44,466 nt of DNA from Geminicoccus sp. Lineage in GTDB: Bacteria; Pseudomonadota; Alphaproteobacteria; UBA7985. Below, piece after piece: positions 8,890 through 17,285 of this stretch. A program made the translations under genes and the position numbers. Position 1 is the stretch's first letter. Every line of letters starts with the position of its first letter. Below the pieces are notes generated by a model that made no database searches, was not told where the DNA came from, and worked only from the letters and a program-made list of their open reading frames with translations. The stretch is taken from positions 1 to 44,466 of the forward strand of contig PAHJ01000156.1 of assembly GCA_002705565.1 (NCBI GenBank). Direction: 5' to 3'.

Positions 8890-9615
8890 ATGCAACTTAG
8901 GCTGTCGAACAAAGCTCTAGGCCTTATATGGGTGTTGATCCTGGCGTTTACGGGTCCCGTGAGCGCCGAAGATCGGGCCGCTTGGCCGGCTGTGCAAAGC
9001 AACCCTCTGGTCATCGAACTGTATACGTCACAAGGGTGCTCCAGCTGCCCGCCCGCTGATATGGTTCTTGATGAGCTTGCCGGTATTCCAGGAGTACTGG
9101 CGCTGGCCTTTCACGTGGATTACTGGGACTACATCGGCTGGAAGGACCCCTTTGCCACCGCTCTCTCCACCAAGCGTCAGAAGTATTATCGCCATGTGCT
9201 GGGCAACCGGTACATCTATACCCCGCAGTTCATTGTCGGCGGCAACGCGTCGCCGGACCTGAACGGCGAATCGCTCTTTGATCGTGATCTGATCGAGGGC
9301 AGCGAAGAAACCGACGTCATCCTCGTGACTGATGAGCAGGGGATCCGTTTTCCTCAGACGGATGCGCTGCGCAATGTTGCTGATGTCTGGTTGGTGCATT
9401 TTGACGAACAGCACCGAACCCAAATCGTAGCAGGGGAGAATGCTGGTCGGGAATTGGGGTACCGGCACGTGGTCCGGGACATTCGCTATCTGGGCGATTG
9501 GCGCGGTGAAGAACGCATGCTGCGGTGGCCAGAGAAAATCCGGTTTGGCGTGGCGCTGATTGTACAGAGCCGAGAAGACGGAACCATTCTGGCCACGTTG
9601 GTGGCGATGAATTAG
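8890..9615 (+). CDS. DUF1223 thioredoxin-like exported protein
   Basis: A 241-residue protein of the DUF1223 family, common in alphaproteobacteria and of unproven function. It begins with a signal peptide (about residues 1-26, ending VSA|ED). The thioredoxin-like core has 'ELYTSQGCSSCPPAD' with a CxxC pair at C50 and C53, followed by the family signature 'HVDYWDYIGWKDPFA' and 'YTPQFIVGG'. The CxxC implies redox chemistry or metal binding outside the cytoplasm. The ATG at 8890 was chosen over an upstream GTG at 8866 because it puts basic residues directly before the hydrophobic stretch; the ribosome-binding site is weak. The stop codon overlaps the convergent htpG stop by four bases. Confidence 0.85.
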   Translation: MQLRLSNKALGLIWVLILAFTGPVSAEDRAAWPAVQSNPLVIELYTSQGCSSCPPADMVLDELAGIPGVLALAFHVDYWDYIGWKDPFATALSTKRQKYYRHVLGNRYIYTPQFIVGGNASPDLNGESLFDRDLIEGSEETDVILVTDEQGIRFPQTDALRNVADVWLVHFDEQHRTQIVAGENAGRELGYRHVVRDIRYLGDWRGEERMLRWPEKIRFGVALIVQSREDGTILATLVAMN

Positions 9616-11483
9616 GTCAGGCTGCCGCTCATCATGGTGGTGAGCGACTTGCCGAAGGCCGCAGGGTCGCGCGGCGCTTCACCTTCAACAATCAAAGCCA
9701 TATCAAACAACAGCTCGGCAACCTGCTCAGCCCGGTCCGAGCCGGCCTGTGCCAGCACTTCAGCATTCAACGCAACCACCAAAGGGTGACTGGGGTTAAT
9801 TTCAAGGATCCGCTTGTCGGGGCCCGCATCCTGGCCACTGGCTTTGAGGATCTTTGACAGCTGCATGTCCATGCTGTTCTCCGCAGCGACAAAGCAAGCT
9901 GGACTGTCGGCCAGACGGTTGGTGGTGCGGATATCGGCAACGCTTTGGTCAAAGCGGGTTTTCAGCCACGTGACCAAGGTGTCCGTATCGGCGGGTTGAG
10001 CGTCGACTTCTTTGTCTGTCTGCTCCTCTGCGGCGCTGTCAAACTGCGACAAATCCGTCGAGCCGTGGGTGACGGAAACGAATTGCTTGCCCTGATAGGC
10101 CCCGGCGGTCGGGATCCAAAACGCATCGACAGCGTCAGAAGCAATCAAAACTTCGATCCCGCGCGCCTGGAACCCTTCCAGATGCGGAGAGGCCAGAATC
10201 GCGGCTTCAGACTCGCCAGTAGCGTAGAAGATCTGATCCTGTCCGTCCTTCATCCTGCCCAAATAGCCATCCAGGTCGGAAAGGCTGGATTGGGAAGTGG
10301 TTTTGAACTTCACCAGCGGCATGATGTCTTCACCCCGGTCTCGATCCTCGTACAGACCTTCTTTCAGCACGGCACCAAAGGTATTCCAGAAGAGATCGTA
10401 GCCCTCGGTATCGTCCTTCTTCCGCTTCGCGAGGGTGGAGAGGATCCGTTTGGTCAGCTGCTTGTTCATGACCTGTAACTGCGGCGCGTTTTGCAGCATT
10501 TCACGGCTGACGTTCAGCGGCAGATCCTGACTGTCCACCAGACCGCGGACAAAGCGCAGGTAAGCGGGCATCAGCTCCGGGGCGTCGTCAGTGATGAAAA
10601 CCCGGCGTACAAACAGCTTGAGCTGACAGCGGCGGTCGGTCTGAAATAGGTCGAAGGGCCGGTCGGTCGGAATGTACAGCAGGGCAGTGTATTCGAGCTG
10701 CCCTTCGAGGTTGAGGTGCAGTGTCTCCCAAGGGTCGTCAAAGGTTCCGGCGATGTGGTTGTAGAATTCCTTGTGTTGTTCGGCGGTGATGTCTGACTTG
10801 GAGCGCAGCCAGAGCGCTTGAGCGGCATTGATCTGCCGGGCTTCGCCGTCTTCGTCCAGCATGCTGACCGGGAAGGTTAAGTGGTCCGCGTAGCGGCGCA
10901 CCAGGCTGTCCAGCCGGTAAGATTCCAGAAATTCACTCGCATCGTCCTTGAGATAGAGCAGAACCGTCGTGCCTACGGGCGCGCTGTCACCATCGATTTC
11001 GGTGATGGTAAAGGTGCCGTCACCGGCGGACTCCCAACGAAAGGCCTGAGCCGTGCCGGCTTTGCGCGTATCAACCACCACACGTTCGGCCACCATAAAG
11101 GCACTGTAGAACCCGACACCAAATTGTCCAATGAGCGCGCTGGCATCCTTGGCTTCGGTCATGGCGGCGGCAAAATCAGCGGTGCCGGACTTTGCGATCG
11201 TGCCGAGATTGGCCATCAGGTCGGCGTGATCCATGCCGATGCCACCGTCCGTGATTGCCAGCGTGGCGCTTTCCTTGCTGGCGGCAATGAGGATTTTCAG
11301 GCTGTCGTCGCCGTCCAGCAGATCGGCCTGTTGCTGAGCCAGAAACCGACGCTTGTCGCAAGCATCCGAGGCGTTTGAAATCAACTCACGCAGAAACACC
11401 TCACGCTCGGAATAAAGCGCGGTTGCGACCAGATTAAGCAGGCGGGCGGTTTCAGCTTGGAAAGTATGGGTTTCAGTGGACAA
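9612..11483 (-). CDS. htpG: Molecular chaperone HtpG (Hsp90)
   Basis: HtpG is the bacterial Hsp90, an ATP-driven dimeric chaperone in the cytosol. The 623-residue length is normal. The GHKL ATP-binding motifs are 'ELISNASDA' (33-41), 'ITDGGIGMD' (77-85) and 'GQFGVGFYSAF'. The middle domain includes 'VRRVFITDD' and 'GLVDSQDLPLNVSREMLQ'. The start codon is TTG at 11483, with AGGG seven bases upstream; this site abuts the stop codon of the upstream methyltransferase gene (12-bp gap), so the two are likely one transcript. No heat-shock promoter element was noticed before htpG. Confidence 0.97.
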   Translation of the reverse strand: MSTETHTFQAETARLLNLVATALYSEREVFLRELISNASDACDKRRFLAQQQADLLDGDDSLKILIAASKESATLAITDGGIGMDHADLMANLGTIAKSGTADFAAAMTEAKDASALIGQFGVGFYSAFMVAERVVVDTRKAGTAQAFRWESAGDGTFTITEIDGDSAPVGTTVLLYLKDDASEFLESYRLDSLVRRYADHLTFPVSMLDEDGEARQINAAQALWLRSKSDITAEQHKEFYNHIAGTFDDPWETLHLNLEGQLEYTALLYIPTDRPFDLFQTDRRCQLKLFVRRVFITDDAPELMPAYLRFVRGLVDSQDLPLNVSREMLQNAPQLQVMNKQLTKRILSTLAKRKKDDTEGYDLFWNTFGAVLKEGLYEDRDRGEDIMPLVKFKTTSQSSLSDLDGYLGRMKDGQDQIFYATGESEAAILASPHLEGFQARGIEVLIASDAVDAFWIPTAGAYQGKQFVSVTHGSTDLSQFDSAAEEQTDKEVDAQPADTDTLVTWLKTRFDQSVADIRTTNRLADSPACFVAAENSMDMQLSKILKASGQDAGPDKRILEINPSHPLVVALNAEVLAQAGSDRAEQVAELLFDMALIVEGEAPRDPAAFGKSLTTMMSGSLT

Positions 11484-11495
11484 GGTGTTTCCCTC

Positions 11496-12407
11496 TTAAC
11501 TCTTCAGCGGGTGTTCTGTGGCCCCCAGGGCCTGGGCAAGACTGTTGGTGGCCTGGCCCGGACGTAGGGGTTTCTGTTGGGACTTATGTGGCGACCAGCC
11601 GGAAAGAAACAAGCAGTCGAATGTCGCCGGAACAGCGCCGTCGTCGTCGGCGAAATTTTCGATGTAGTGCTGCAGCGCACCAAACAAGACGCGACGTGAG
11701 GTCAGCGTGGTTTGCCGACCGATCACTGCATTCGTTTGGCCCATGCCGCGCAGATCCTGCAGCAGCTTCATGGGGTTGTCGTACGCAACGCTGATCCGGT
11801 CGATGTCGGCGACGGGCAGGTTGAAGCCCGCCCGCTGCAACAGTCCGGCCGCGTCGCGAAGGTCCATCACCGGGGACACCCGTGGATGATAGCCGCCGCT
11901 GATTTGCGTTTCCGCTTCGACAAAGGATGCGCGCAGTTCGTGCAGGGTTTCACCGCCCAGCGCACTCCCCAAAAACACCCCGTTGGGCCTTAGCGCGGCG
12001 CGAATTTGAGCCAGCATGCCGGGCAGGTCATTAATCCAATGCAGCGCCATGTTGGAAATGATCAGGTCGAAGCTGTTCGCGCGCAGGGGCAGAAATTCGA
12101 GTTCGGTTTGAGCTTGGGGGCGATTGAAACTGAGATCAACCACATGCGCTTTGCTCAACTTTTCTGGCACCAGCTCGCAGATATCCGTTGGCCACCAGCC
12201 CAAGACAGCGACGGTTTCAAAGTTATCTTCGAGGTCTAGCAGGCGATCGCTGAGCCGTTCGGCAGCCTCCGCGTGCAGAAAGTGGTGATCGTCCGCTGTC
12301 TCAACTGCATCTTGGCCCGTGCTGATGCCGTCAGCGGACGCAGCCCGCCGGATCTGCATCAGCTTAGCATTTGTATCGAACACGTTAGGCGCGAATGAAT
12401 CGACCAT
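11496..12407 (-). CDS. BioC/NDUFAF5-like SAM-dependent methyltransferase family protein
   Basis: A 303-residue class I methyltransferase-fold protein. The N-terminal 'VFDTNAKLMQIRRAA' and 'FLHAEAAERLSDRLLDL' are typical of the alphaproteobacterial group related to BioC and to mitochondrial NDUFAF5, a complex I assembly factor. The SAM-fold region runs about 55-150, with 'FDLIISNMALHWINDLPGML' as the post-motif II signature. The glycine-rich motif I is altered (VAVLGWWPTDI), as happens in NDUFAF5-like proteins. The gene is divergent from comF, and this pairing is common in alphaproteobacteria. The ATG at 12407 gives the expected N-terminus, although its ribosome-binding site is poor. The substrate is unknown. 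Confidence 0.82.
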   Translation of the reverse strand: MVDSFAPNVFDTNAKLMQIRRAASADGISTGQDAVETADDHHFLHAEAAERLSDRLLDLEDNFETVAVLGWWPTDICELVPEKLSKAHVVDLSFNRPQAQTELEFLPLRANSFDLIISNMALHWINDLPGMLAQIRAALRPNGVFLGSALGGETLHELRASFVEAETQISGGYHPRVSPVMDLRDAAGLLQRAGFNLPVADIDRISVAYDNPMKLLQDLRGMGQTNAVIGRQTTLTSRRVLFGALQHYIENFADDDGAVPATFDCLFLSGWSPHKSQQKPLRPGQATNSLAQALGATEHPLKS

Positions 12408-12447
12408 AATATCGCTTTGATTGAGTTGGGCGAATTTACCTCTATGC

Positions 12448-13302
12448 ATGGGCGATATGGACAAGGATGGACCGTTTCGCAACACCCTTAAGCCCGCTTT
12501 ACTTAAAGGGCCCCCCCGCCCCCGGCGCAGGGTGCCGCCGTTTTTGCGGAGTTTGATCGCAGGCGTGCAGGCCACAGTGGATTGGGCTCTGCCGCCGCGA
12601 TGCGCGCTGTGCTCGGACATGATCGGCGGAATGGCAGGCCTCTGCGGTTCCTGTTTTGCCACAATGCAGTTCCTCACCGACCCCCTGTGTGAGCAGTGCG
12701 GGCGACCAACATCGGTCAAAGAAACCTCATCCACCTGTGCCACGTGCCTCACCGCGCCGCCGCGTTATGACTGGTTGCGCGCGGCTTTCGCCTATGACGA
12801 TGCCAGTCGCTCCCTGATCCTTGCGCTGAAGTACCGCGATAGGCTGGACGTGGTTCCGGCGCTGGCCGGTTGGATGGCCGCAGCGGCGATGCCGAAGATC
12901 GAAGCCGGGGACATTATCATGCCGGTGCCCTTGCACTGGCGACGTTTCCTTGCACGACGGTTCAACCAGTCGGCGGCTTTGGCCATGGCGTTGGCAGAGC
13001 GTTCTGACGGGATCTATGCCCCGGATTGGATCGAGCGGACACGCAACACCCCACCGATGAAAGCCATGACCCGAAAGCAGCGCGCAGAAAACGTTCTGGG
13101 CGCCTTCAGCATTGCGCCCCCTCGTCGGGAGGCGCTGCATGGTCGGGGCGTTGTCTTGGTTGACGATGTCTTCACATCCGGGGCGACAATCGAAGAGTTG
13201 AGCGCCGAGCTACGCGCCTGCGGGGTATCACGTATCGGCGTTGTGGTGGTCGCGCGCGTGGTCAAGCATACCCATTTCCAACAAGAGTTCGAATTAGAAT
13301 AG
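12448..13302 (+). CDS. comF: ComF family phosphoribosyltransferase-like protein
   Basis: A ComF-family protein, homologous to the factor linked to DNA uptake in competent bacteria; in non-competent species its role is unclear. With the ATG at 12448 it has 284 residues. Four CxxC pairs in the N-terminal part (C52/C55, C66/C69, C81/C84, C97/C100) form the zinc-finger region. The C-terminal phosphoribosyltransferase domain shows 'PVPLHWRRFLARRFNQS' and the PRPP loop 'VVLVDDVFTSGAT'. The start is uncertain: a TTG at 12421 and an ATG at 12457 are also in frame, and none has a clear ribosome-binding site. The N-terminal 40 residues are Pro/Arg-rich and longer than usual. grxC follows after 10 bp. 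Confidence 0.88.
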   Translation: MGDMDKDGPFRNTLKPALLKGPPRPRRRVPPFLRSLIAGVQATVDWALPPRCALCSDMIGGMAGLCGSCFATMQFLTDPLCEQCGRPTSVKETSSTCATCLTAPPRYDWLRAAFAYDDASRSLILALKYRDRLDVVPALAGWMAAAAMPKIEAGDIIMPVPLHWRRFLARRFNQSAALAMALAERSDGIYAPDWIERTRNTPPMKAMTRKQRAENVLGAFSIAPPRREALHGRGVVLVDDVFTSGATIEELSAELRACGVSRIGVVVVARVVKHTHFQQEFELE

Positions 13303-13312
13303 GACGCTCCCT

Positions 13313-13573
13313 ATGGCCGACATCGAAATGTATTACCGCGATTTTTGCGGGTTCTGTGCCCGCGCAGAGCGGCTCTTGCAGTCCAAGAATATTGATTTCC
13401 GCAGAATCAACATCTGGGAAGTTGATGGCGCGAAGGAAGAGATGATCGAGCGATCCGGCGGTCGAAGAACGGTGCCGCAGATTTTCATCGACGGCCAATC
13501 CGTTGGCGGTAGCGATGAGCTGTTTGCGCTGGACGCCGAAGGCAAGCTCGACGCCCTGCTGAACCCGGCCTAA
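13313..13573 (+). CDS. grxC: Glutaredoxin 3 with CGFC active site
   Basis: A small cytosolic glutathione-dependent disulfide oxidoreductase of 86 residues, the usual GrxC length. The active site is CGFC (C12-C15), the cis-proline motif 'RTVPQIFIDG' is at 52-61, and the glutathione-binding 'GGSDEL' is at 64-69. Most GrxC proteins have CPYC; CGFC is intermediate to the monothiol CGFS class but keeps the second cysteine. The gene lies 10 bp after comF, an arrangement common in alphaproteobacteria. Glutathione for it would come from the gshA pathway. The end of the gene takes part in a hairpin with the convergent gene's 3' end. Confidence 0.93.
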   Translation: MADIEMYYRDFCGFCARAERLLQSKNIDFRRINIWEVDGAKEEMIERSGGRRTVPQIFIDGQSVGGSDELFALDAEGKLDALLNPA

Positions 13574-13592
13574 ACTCTTTAATCTAGCAGGG
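13554..13592. other. Hairpin across convergent stops of grxC and the MJ0042 gene
   Basis: CCCTGCT (13554-13560) pairs exactly with AGCAGGG (13586-13592) around a 25-nt loop containing both stop codons. No T-run follows the arm on either strand. It may act as a weak bidirectional terminator or 3'-end stabiliser. Confidence 0.4.
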
Positions 13593-14390
13593 GCCGTAGG
13601 ACCGAGCGTTGGACTGATCCGCCTTGGTCGACAGCGCTAGTGTTAATGGCTTTGACAGGTTGAGCGCGTCTGTTGAGGCAGTCGCTTCTATTGTTTCCCC
13701 CGACCGCATCGACCTTGTGGGACTTTCAATCAACGCCAGCTGGCCCAAGTCCCCCTTTACATAGAGATCCGGGAGCAAGCGGCGGAAGGTACTTGTGTTG
13801 GTCAGGCTATAGCTCAACTCGCCTTCCTCAATCTGGGCAACGCATAGGTCCCAGCGTCGAAGTTCGCTCCAGGGTTCCATCCCCATTGCGCGATAAAGGG
13901 GCTGTGTCACGGGGGCAGCGTTGACCACAGCTTGGCGGCCCAGAATCAGGATGGCAATCAGCACCGTCGCGCCGATCACTCCCAGACCCCATTGCCAACG
14001 GCGGCCCAGTTCTGCCTGGTCGGGCGCGTCAGCCGGTGCTGCCAGGGGCGCAAGTGCGTCTTCGATGGCCTCGTAGGCCGCGCCTGATGCATGCGGGTCG
14101 ATGTCTGCCGCCGCAGCACGGCCACTGTATAGCGGCGCGTCACTGTTGGCCTCGTCTGATCCGTCTTGAGTCAGATCAACGTTGATTGCAGCGGAGGCTT
14201 CCATGTTCATGGCTGGTTCGAGCATGTCCAGCAGCGGAGTGGATTTCTTACCCTCGCTCAACTCAGCCTCGCTGGCCGTTTGGTTCCAGCGATAGCCACA
14301 CTCGGTACAACGCAGCCGCCGCGCACCATCAACGAAGTGGATCGCGGCAACTTCGTACACCGTACTGCAGTTAGGACACTCGACGTGCAT
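13584..14390 (-). CDS. MJ0042-type zinc-ribbon membrane protein
   Basis: A 268-residue protein with an N-terminal zinc ribbon of the MJ0042 family, 'CPNCSTVYEV ... RCTECGYRW', with cysteines at about 5, 8, 28 and 31. An acidic, low-complexity middle is followed by a single transmembrane helix (about 133-152) and a C-terminal extracytoplasmic domain of about 110 residues. This is the usual build of the alphaproteobacterial zinc-ribbon protein found divergent from ftsE. Its role is not established; the location suggests a link to division or the envelope. The start at 14390 places the ribbon at the N-terminus. An in-frame extension to 14462 adds 24 unrelated residues. Confidence 0.82.
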   Translation of the reverse strand: MHVECPNCSTVYEVAAIHFVDGARRLRCTECGYRWNQTASEAELSEGKKSTPLLDMLEPAMNMEASAAINVDLTQDGSDEANSDAPLYSGRAAAADIDPHASGAAYEAIEDALAPLAAPADAPDQAELGRRWQWGLGVIGATVLIAILILGRQAVVNAAPVTQPLYRAMGMEPWSELRRWDLCVAQIEEGELSYSLTNTSTFRRLLPDLYVKGDLGQLALIESPTRSMRSGETIEATASTDALNLSKPLTLALSTKADQSNARSYGPC

Positions 14391-14583
14391 GGGTTCGTTG
14401 AACCTTTCATCCCAAAGAAGCAACTGGCCACCAGCGTGCGAGCCGTCATACCTCGCTCGCACCCTCTTTTAACCACGACGCAGCAAAAAAGGGGAGGGTC
14501 AATTGCGGTATAGCCTAAGACTATGCGATTAGATTATCTATCACAACGCGCGTGGTGCGGTTCGTGAACGAAGGGTGTTAACA

Positions 14584-15285
14584 GTGATTCGAATGGATCA
14601 GGTATCGGTAGACTACCCCTCGCGACCCGGGATTATCCGGAACGTCTCCCTTCACCTGCCAGCAGGCTCGTTTTGCTTTGTCACCGGCCCCAGTGGTGCT
14701 GGGAAAACCACGCTGCTCAAGCTGATGTTTCTCGGTTTGCGACCTACGGCAGGCACGTTGCAGGTCTTTGGACGGGATGTCGCCTCGCTGTCTCGGGACC
14801 AGCGAGCCTATGTGCGTTCACGGCTGGGGGTGGTGTTTCAGGATTTCCGCCTGATCGAGCACATGAGCATCTATGACAACGTCGCCCTGCCGTTGCGACT
14901 GGCGGGCAAGGACTCCCAGGGCGATCGCGATTACGTGCGCGAACTGCTCGACTGGGTGGGATTGGGCGATCACGCACAGGCTAAGCCTGAAGAGCTCAGC
15001 GGCGGCCAGAAACAGCGTGCGGCGATTGCCCGCGCGGTTATTAACAGGCCAGCCGTCCTGCTCGCGGATGAGCCGACGGGAAACGTGGATGACGGGATTG
15101 GCCTCAAGCTGTTGCGCTTGTTCGAAGAGCTGAACAAGCTCGGCACAACCGTTGTTGTCGCGACCCATAGCGAAAGCCTCCTGCAACGGTTTGAGTATCC
15201 GACGCTTCGTTTGAAGCAGGGACAGTTGGTCGATCGCGCACCCGCTGCGGGCGCCGTGGCTGAACAAGAACGAGGCGCATTGTGA
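14584..15285 (+). CDS. ftsE: Cell division ATP-binding protein FtsE
   Basis: FtsE is the ATPase of the FtsEX complex, which couples the divisome to peptidoglycan hydrolase activation. The 233-residue ABC domain shows Walker A 'GPSGAGKTT' (35-43), the Q-loop in 'GVVFQDFRL', the signature 'LSGGQ' (138-142), Walker B 'LLADEPTGNVD' and the H-loop 'ATHSE'. The GTG at 14584 has GAAGGG eight bases upstream. A GTG at 14575 is in frame but would overlap that ribosome-binding site. The C-terminal tail after residue 210 is slightly extended. The stop overlaps the ftsX start by four bases. Confidence 0.95.
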   Translation: MIRMDQVSVDYPSRPGIIRNVSLHLPAGSFCFVTGPSGAGKTTLLKLMFLGLRPTAGTLQVFGRDVASLSRDQRAYVRSRLGVVFQDFRLIEHMSIYDNVALPLRLAGKDSQGDRDYVRELLDWVGLGDHAQAKPEELSGGQKQRAAIARAVINRPAVLLADEPTGNVDDGIGLKLLRLFEELNKLGTTVVVATHSESLLQRFEYPTLRLKQGQLVDRAPAAGAVAEQERGAL

Positions 15286-16223
15286 CCCAGTCAAAGACAC
15301 AGCCGCCAAAGACTAAGGCACCAAAAACGAGGGCGCCTCGCCGCACGCGTGGTGTTCTGGCGACCCGCAGGCCGCTGATGGTGTTTCGCGGACAAAGCGC
15401 TGCTTTGATGTTGCCTGTGATCCTCGGGCTCATGGCTGTTCTGGCTACATTTTTTGCCCTTCAAACCACGCAAAAGGTGTTCGAGCTGCAAGAATCCATT
15501 GGGCTTGCGAATAGCGAATTGACCGTATTTGTCCCATCCACACCCGGTTTGACCCCAAGCGATACGGACCCGGCCGTGAAGCGGGCGTTGGATCTGTTAC
15601 ACAATAGCGCTGGGCTGGGGCGGATCGAGGTGCTGAGTCGGGAGGCGACGCGCGCGTTGATCGAAGGTACGCTTGGCAGCGCTATCCAGCCGCATGTGCC
15701 GCTTCCCAGTATCCTTTCTGTCAAACGCGCCCGCCGCGGGGATTTGGATGTTGCGGCGCTGGGGGTGGCACTGGACCGGGCCGCACCAGGTTCTCTGCTG
15801 GACGATAACGCCGCTCTGCGCACCAACTTGCAGGCCGCCCGCGCCGCCGAAATGGCCAAGGGCGCCGCTTTACTGGTGACGGTCCTGATTGTTGTTAGCA
15901 TCACCGCTGCTTTGGTCATTGGTCAGTCAGTGGAAATGCAGGGGGAAGTGATCGACGTGCTTTACGTCGCAGGTGCGTCGGATAGGGTGATCTTGTCTCA
16001 GTTTGTCGGCTTTACTCTGCGCAGTGCGCTGCTGGGTGTTGCCGTTGGTGCCCTGGGGGGGTGGACGCTGCAACTGGCCTATTGGCCTCGTGTGCTGAGC
16101 GAGCCCAACACTTTGCTGCCGCTGCAGGCCCCTGTGATGCTCGTGGTGATCCTATTGCTGGTTCTGGCGTCGGTTGGATCAGCGCGATGGAATGTTCTCA
16201 GAAAACTAAAACGAACATTTTAG
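15282..16223 (+). CDS. ftsX: Cell division protein FtsX
   Basis: FtsX is the membrane subunit of FtsEX. The 313-residue protein has a basic, Pro/Lys-rich cytoplasmic N-terminus (1-32), a first transmembrane helix (about 40-63), a periplasmic domain (about 64-185) that contacts hydrolase activators, and three further helices near 190-215, 238-262 and 280-302. This is the four-helix FtsX topology. The GTG start overlaps the ftsE stop (GTGA), so translation is coupled. Sequence conservation is low, as usual for alphaproteobacterial FtsX, and the identification leans on topology and on ftsE upstream. Confidence 0.92.
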   Translation: MTQSKTQPPKTKAPKTRAPRRTRGVLATRRPLMVFRGQSAALMLPVILGLMAVLATFFALQTTQKVFELQESIGLANSELTVFVPSTPGLTPSDTDPAVKRALDLLHNSAGLGRIEVLSREATRALIEGTLGSAIQPHVPLPSILSVKRARRGDLDVAALGVALDRAAPGSLLDDNAALRTNLQAARAAEMAKGAALLVTVLIVVSITAALVIGQSVEMQGEVIDVLYVAGASDRVILSQFVGFTLRSALLGVAVGALGGWTLQLAYWPRVLSEPNTLLPLQAPVMLVVILLLVLASVGSARWNVLRKLKRTF

Positions 16224-16316
16224 CTTAGACTTGAACCTGTGGGCTGGCGCGTTAACCTAGGCTGAGTCAGAGGTCGGTAACTGCTCTCGCAAAGACCCGT
16301 TGAGGAAAAAAACTGC

Positions 16317-17084
16317 ATGGCAAATCTACGTTCGACAATTGCGAAACTCGTTGGATATCTCTGGACGGGCGTTCTTGGGCTTTTGGGCTGGCCGGTCGTC
16401 TTTTTCGGTAAGGGTCCAACTTTTGCCTTTGGTCAGTTTTGGGCCAAGGGTGTTCTGGCGATTTCGCGCATATTTGCGGGCGTAACCTGGAAGGTTGAGG
16501 GCCTGGAGAACCTGCCCAAAAACCCCTACATCCTCGCCTCAAAGCACCAGTCTTTCTTCGACACTGTCGTTTGGTCACTGCTGATTCCAGACGCAGCTTA
16601 TGTGATGAAAGAAGAGCTGCTGAGCCAACCTATTTTTGGTTGGTTCATTCGTCGCCTCGATATTGTTGCATTGGATCGTTCGGCGGGCTTGTCATCGCTG
16701 AAAAAGCTGCTCGTGGACTCCGCGGCTAAGGCTGACCAGGGTCTGCCCGTGATCATCTTTCCTGAAGGCACGCGGACGATTCCCGGGGTTAAGGGACGCT
16801 ATCACCCGGGTGTCGCCGCTATGTACGAGAAGCTTGCCCTGCCTGTCGTGCCCGTGGGTACGGACAGTGGTGTTTTCTGGGATCGCGGATTTAAAGGGCT
16901 GAAAGCGGGACAGATCACCGTATCCATCCAACCGCCGATCATGCCGGGCCTGGACAAGCGCACGTTCCTGAACAGCGTGTCCAATACCATAGAAGATGCG
17001 TCCCTGAGGTTGCTGCCGGAGGGTTATGAACCCGAACAGTTACAAGCACAGGCCCAGACAAAGGGCGTTTCAGCGGACAAATAA
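16317..17084 (+). CDS. plsC: 1-acyl-sn-glycerol-3-phosphate acyltransferase
   Basis: PlsC acylates lysophosphatidic acid to phosphatidic acid at the inner membrane. The 255-residue protein has a hydrophobic N-terminus (about 10-30), the catalytic HX4D motif 'HQSFFD' (77-82), the substrate-binding 'FPEGTRT' (148-154) and a 'PVVPVGTDSG' strand. The ATG at 16317 follows GAGG at slightly long spacing. It lies 93 bp after ftsX on the same strand. This order is common in alphaproteobacteria, often with a YdcF/DUF218 gene between, which is absent here. Confidence 0.93.
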   Translation: MANLRSTIAKLVGYLWTGVLGLLGWPVVFFGKGPTFAFGQFWAKGVLAISRIFAGVTWKVEGLENLPKNPYILASKHQSFFDTVVWSLLIPDAAYVMKEELLSQPIFGWFIRRLDIVALDRSAGLSSLKKLLVDSAAKADQGLPVIIFPEGTRTIPGVKGRYHPGVAAMYEKLALPVVPVGTDSGVFWDRGFKGLKAGQITVSIQPPIMPGLDKRTFLNSVSNTIEDASLRLLPEGYEPEQLQAQAQTKGVSADK

Positions 17085-17285
17085 TCAAGCCAGCGTTAGA
17101 AACCACTCTTGCGAGAATACAATACGATGAACAATCGTTTATCTTTTCGCGAAATTGCTGCATTTGTCAGCTAGAGCTGGGTCTTAGTCTCATAAAACCT
17201 GCGTTTTTTGTTGGTTTTGCATGGTCTGCTTGGCCCGTTCGTTGGCCGTTTGACCTTGAGACATGCAATTTTGGAGTTTCCTCGT

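Noticed and set aside
9945-10478. A 177-codon plus-strand open frame inside htpG
   Set aside because: Antisense to the well-conserved htpG; no family resemblance and no ribosome-binding site.
12408-12752. N-terminal extension of the methyltransferase by 115 codons
   Set aside because: It would run across the comF start and adds residues without family similarity; the methyltransferase homology begins just after ATG 12407.
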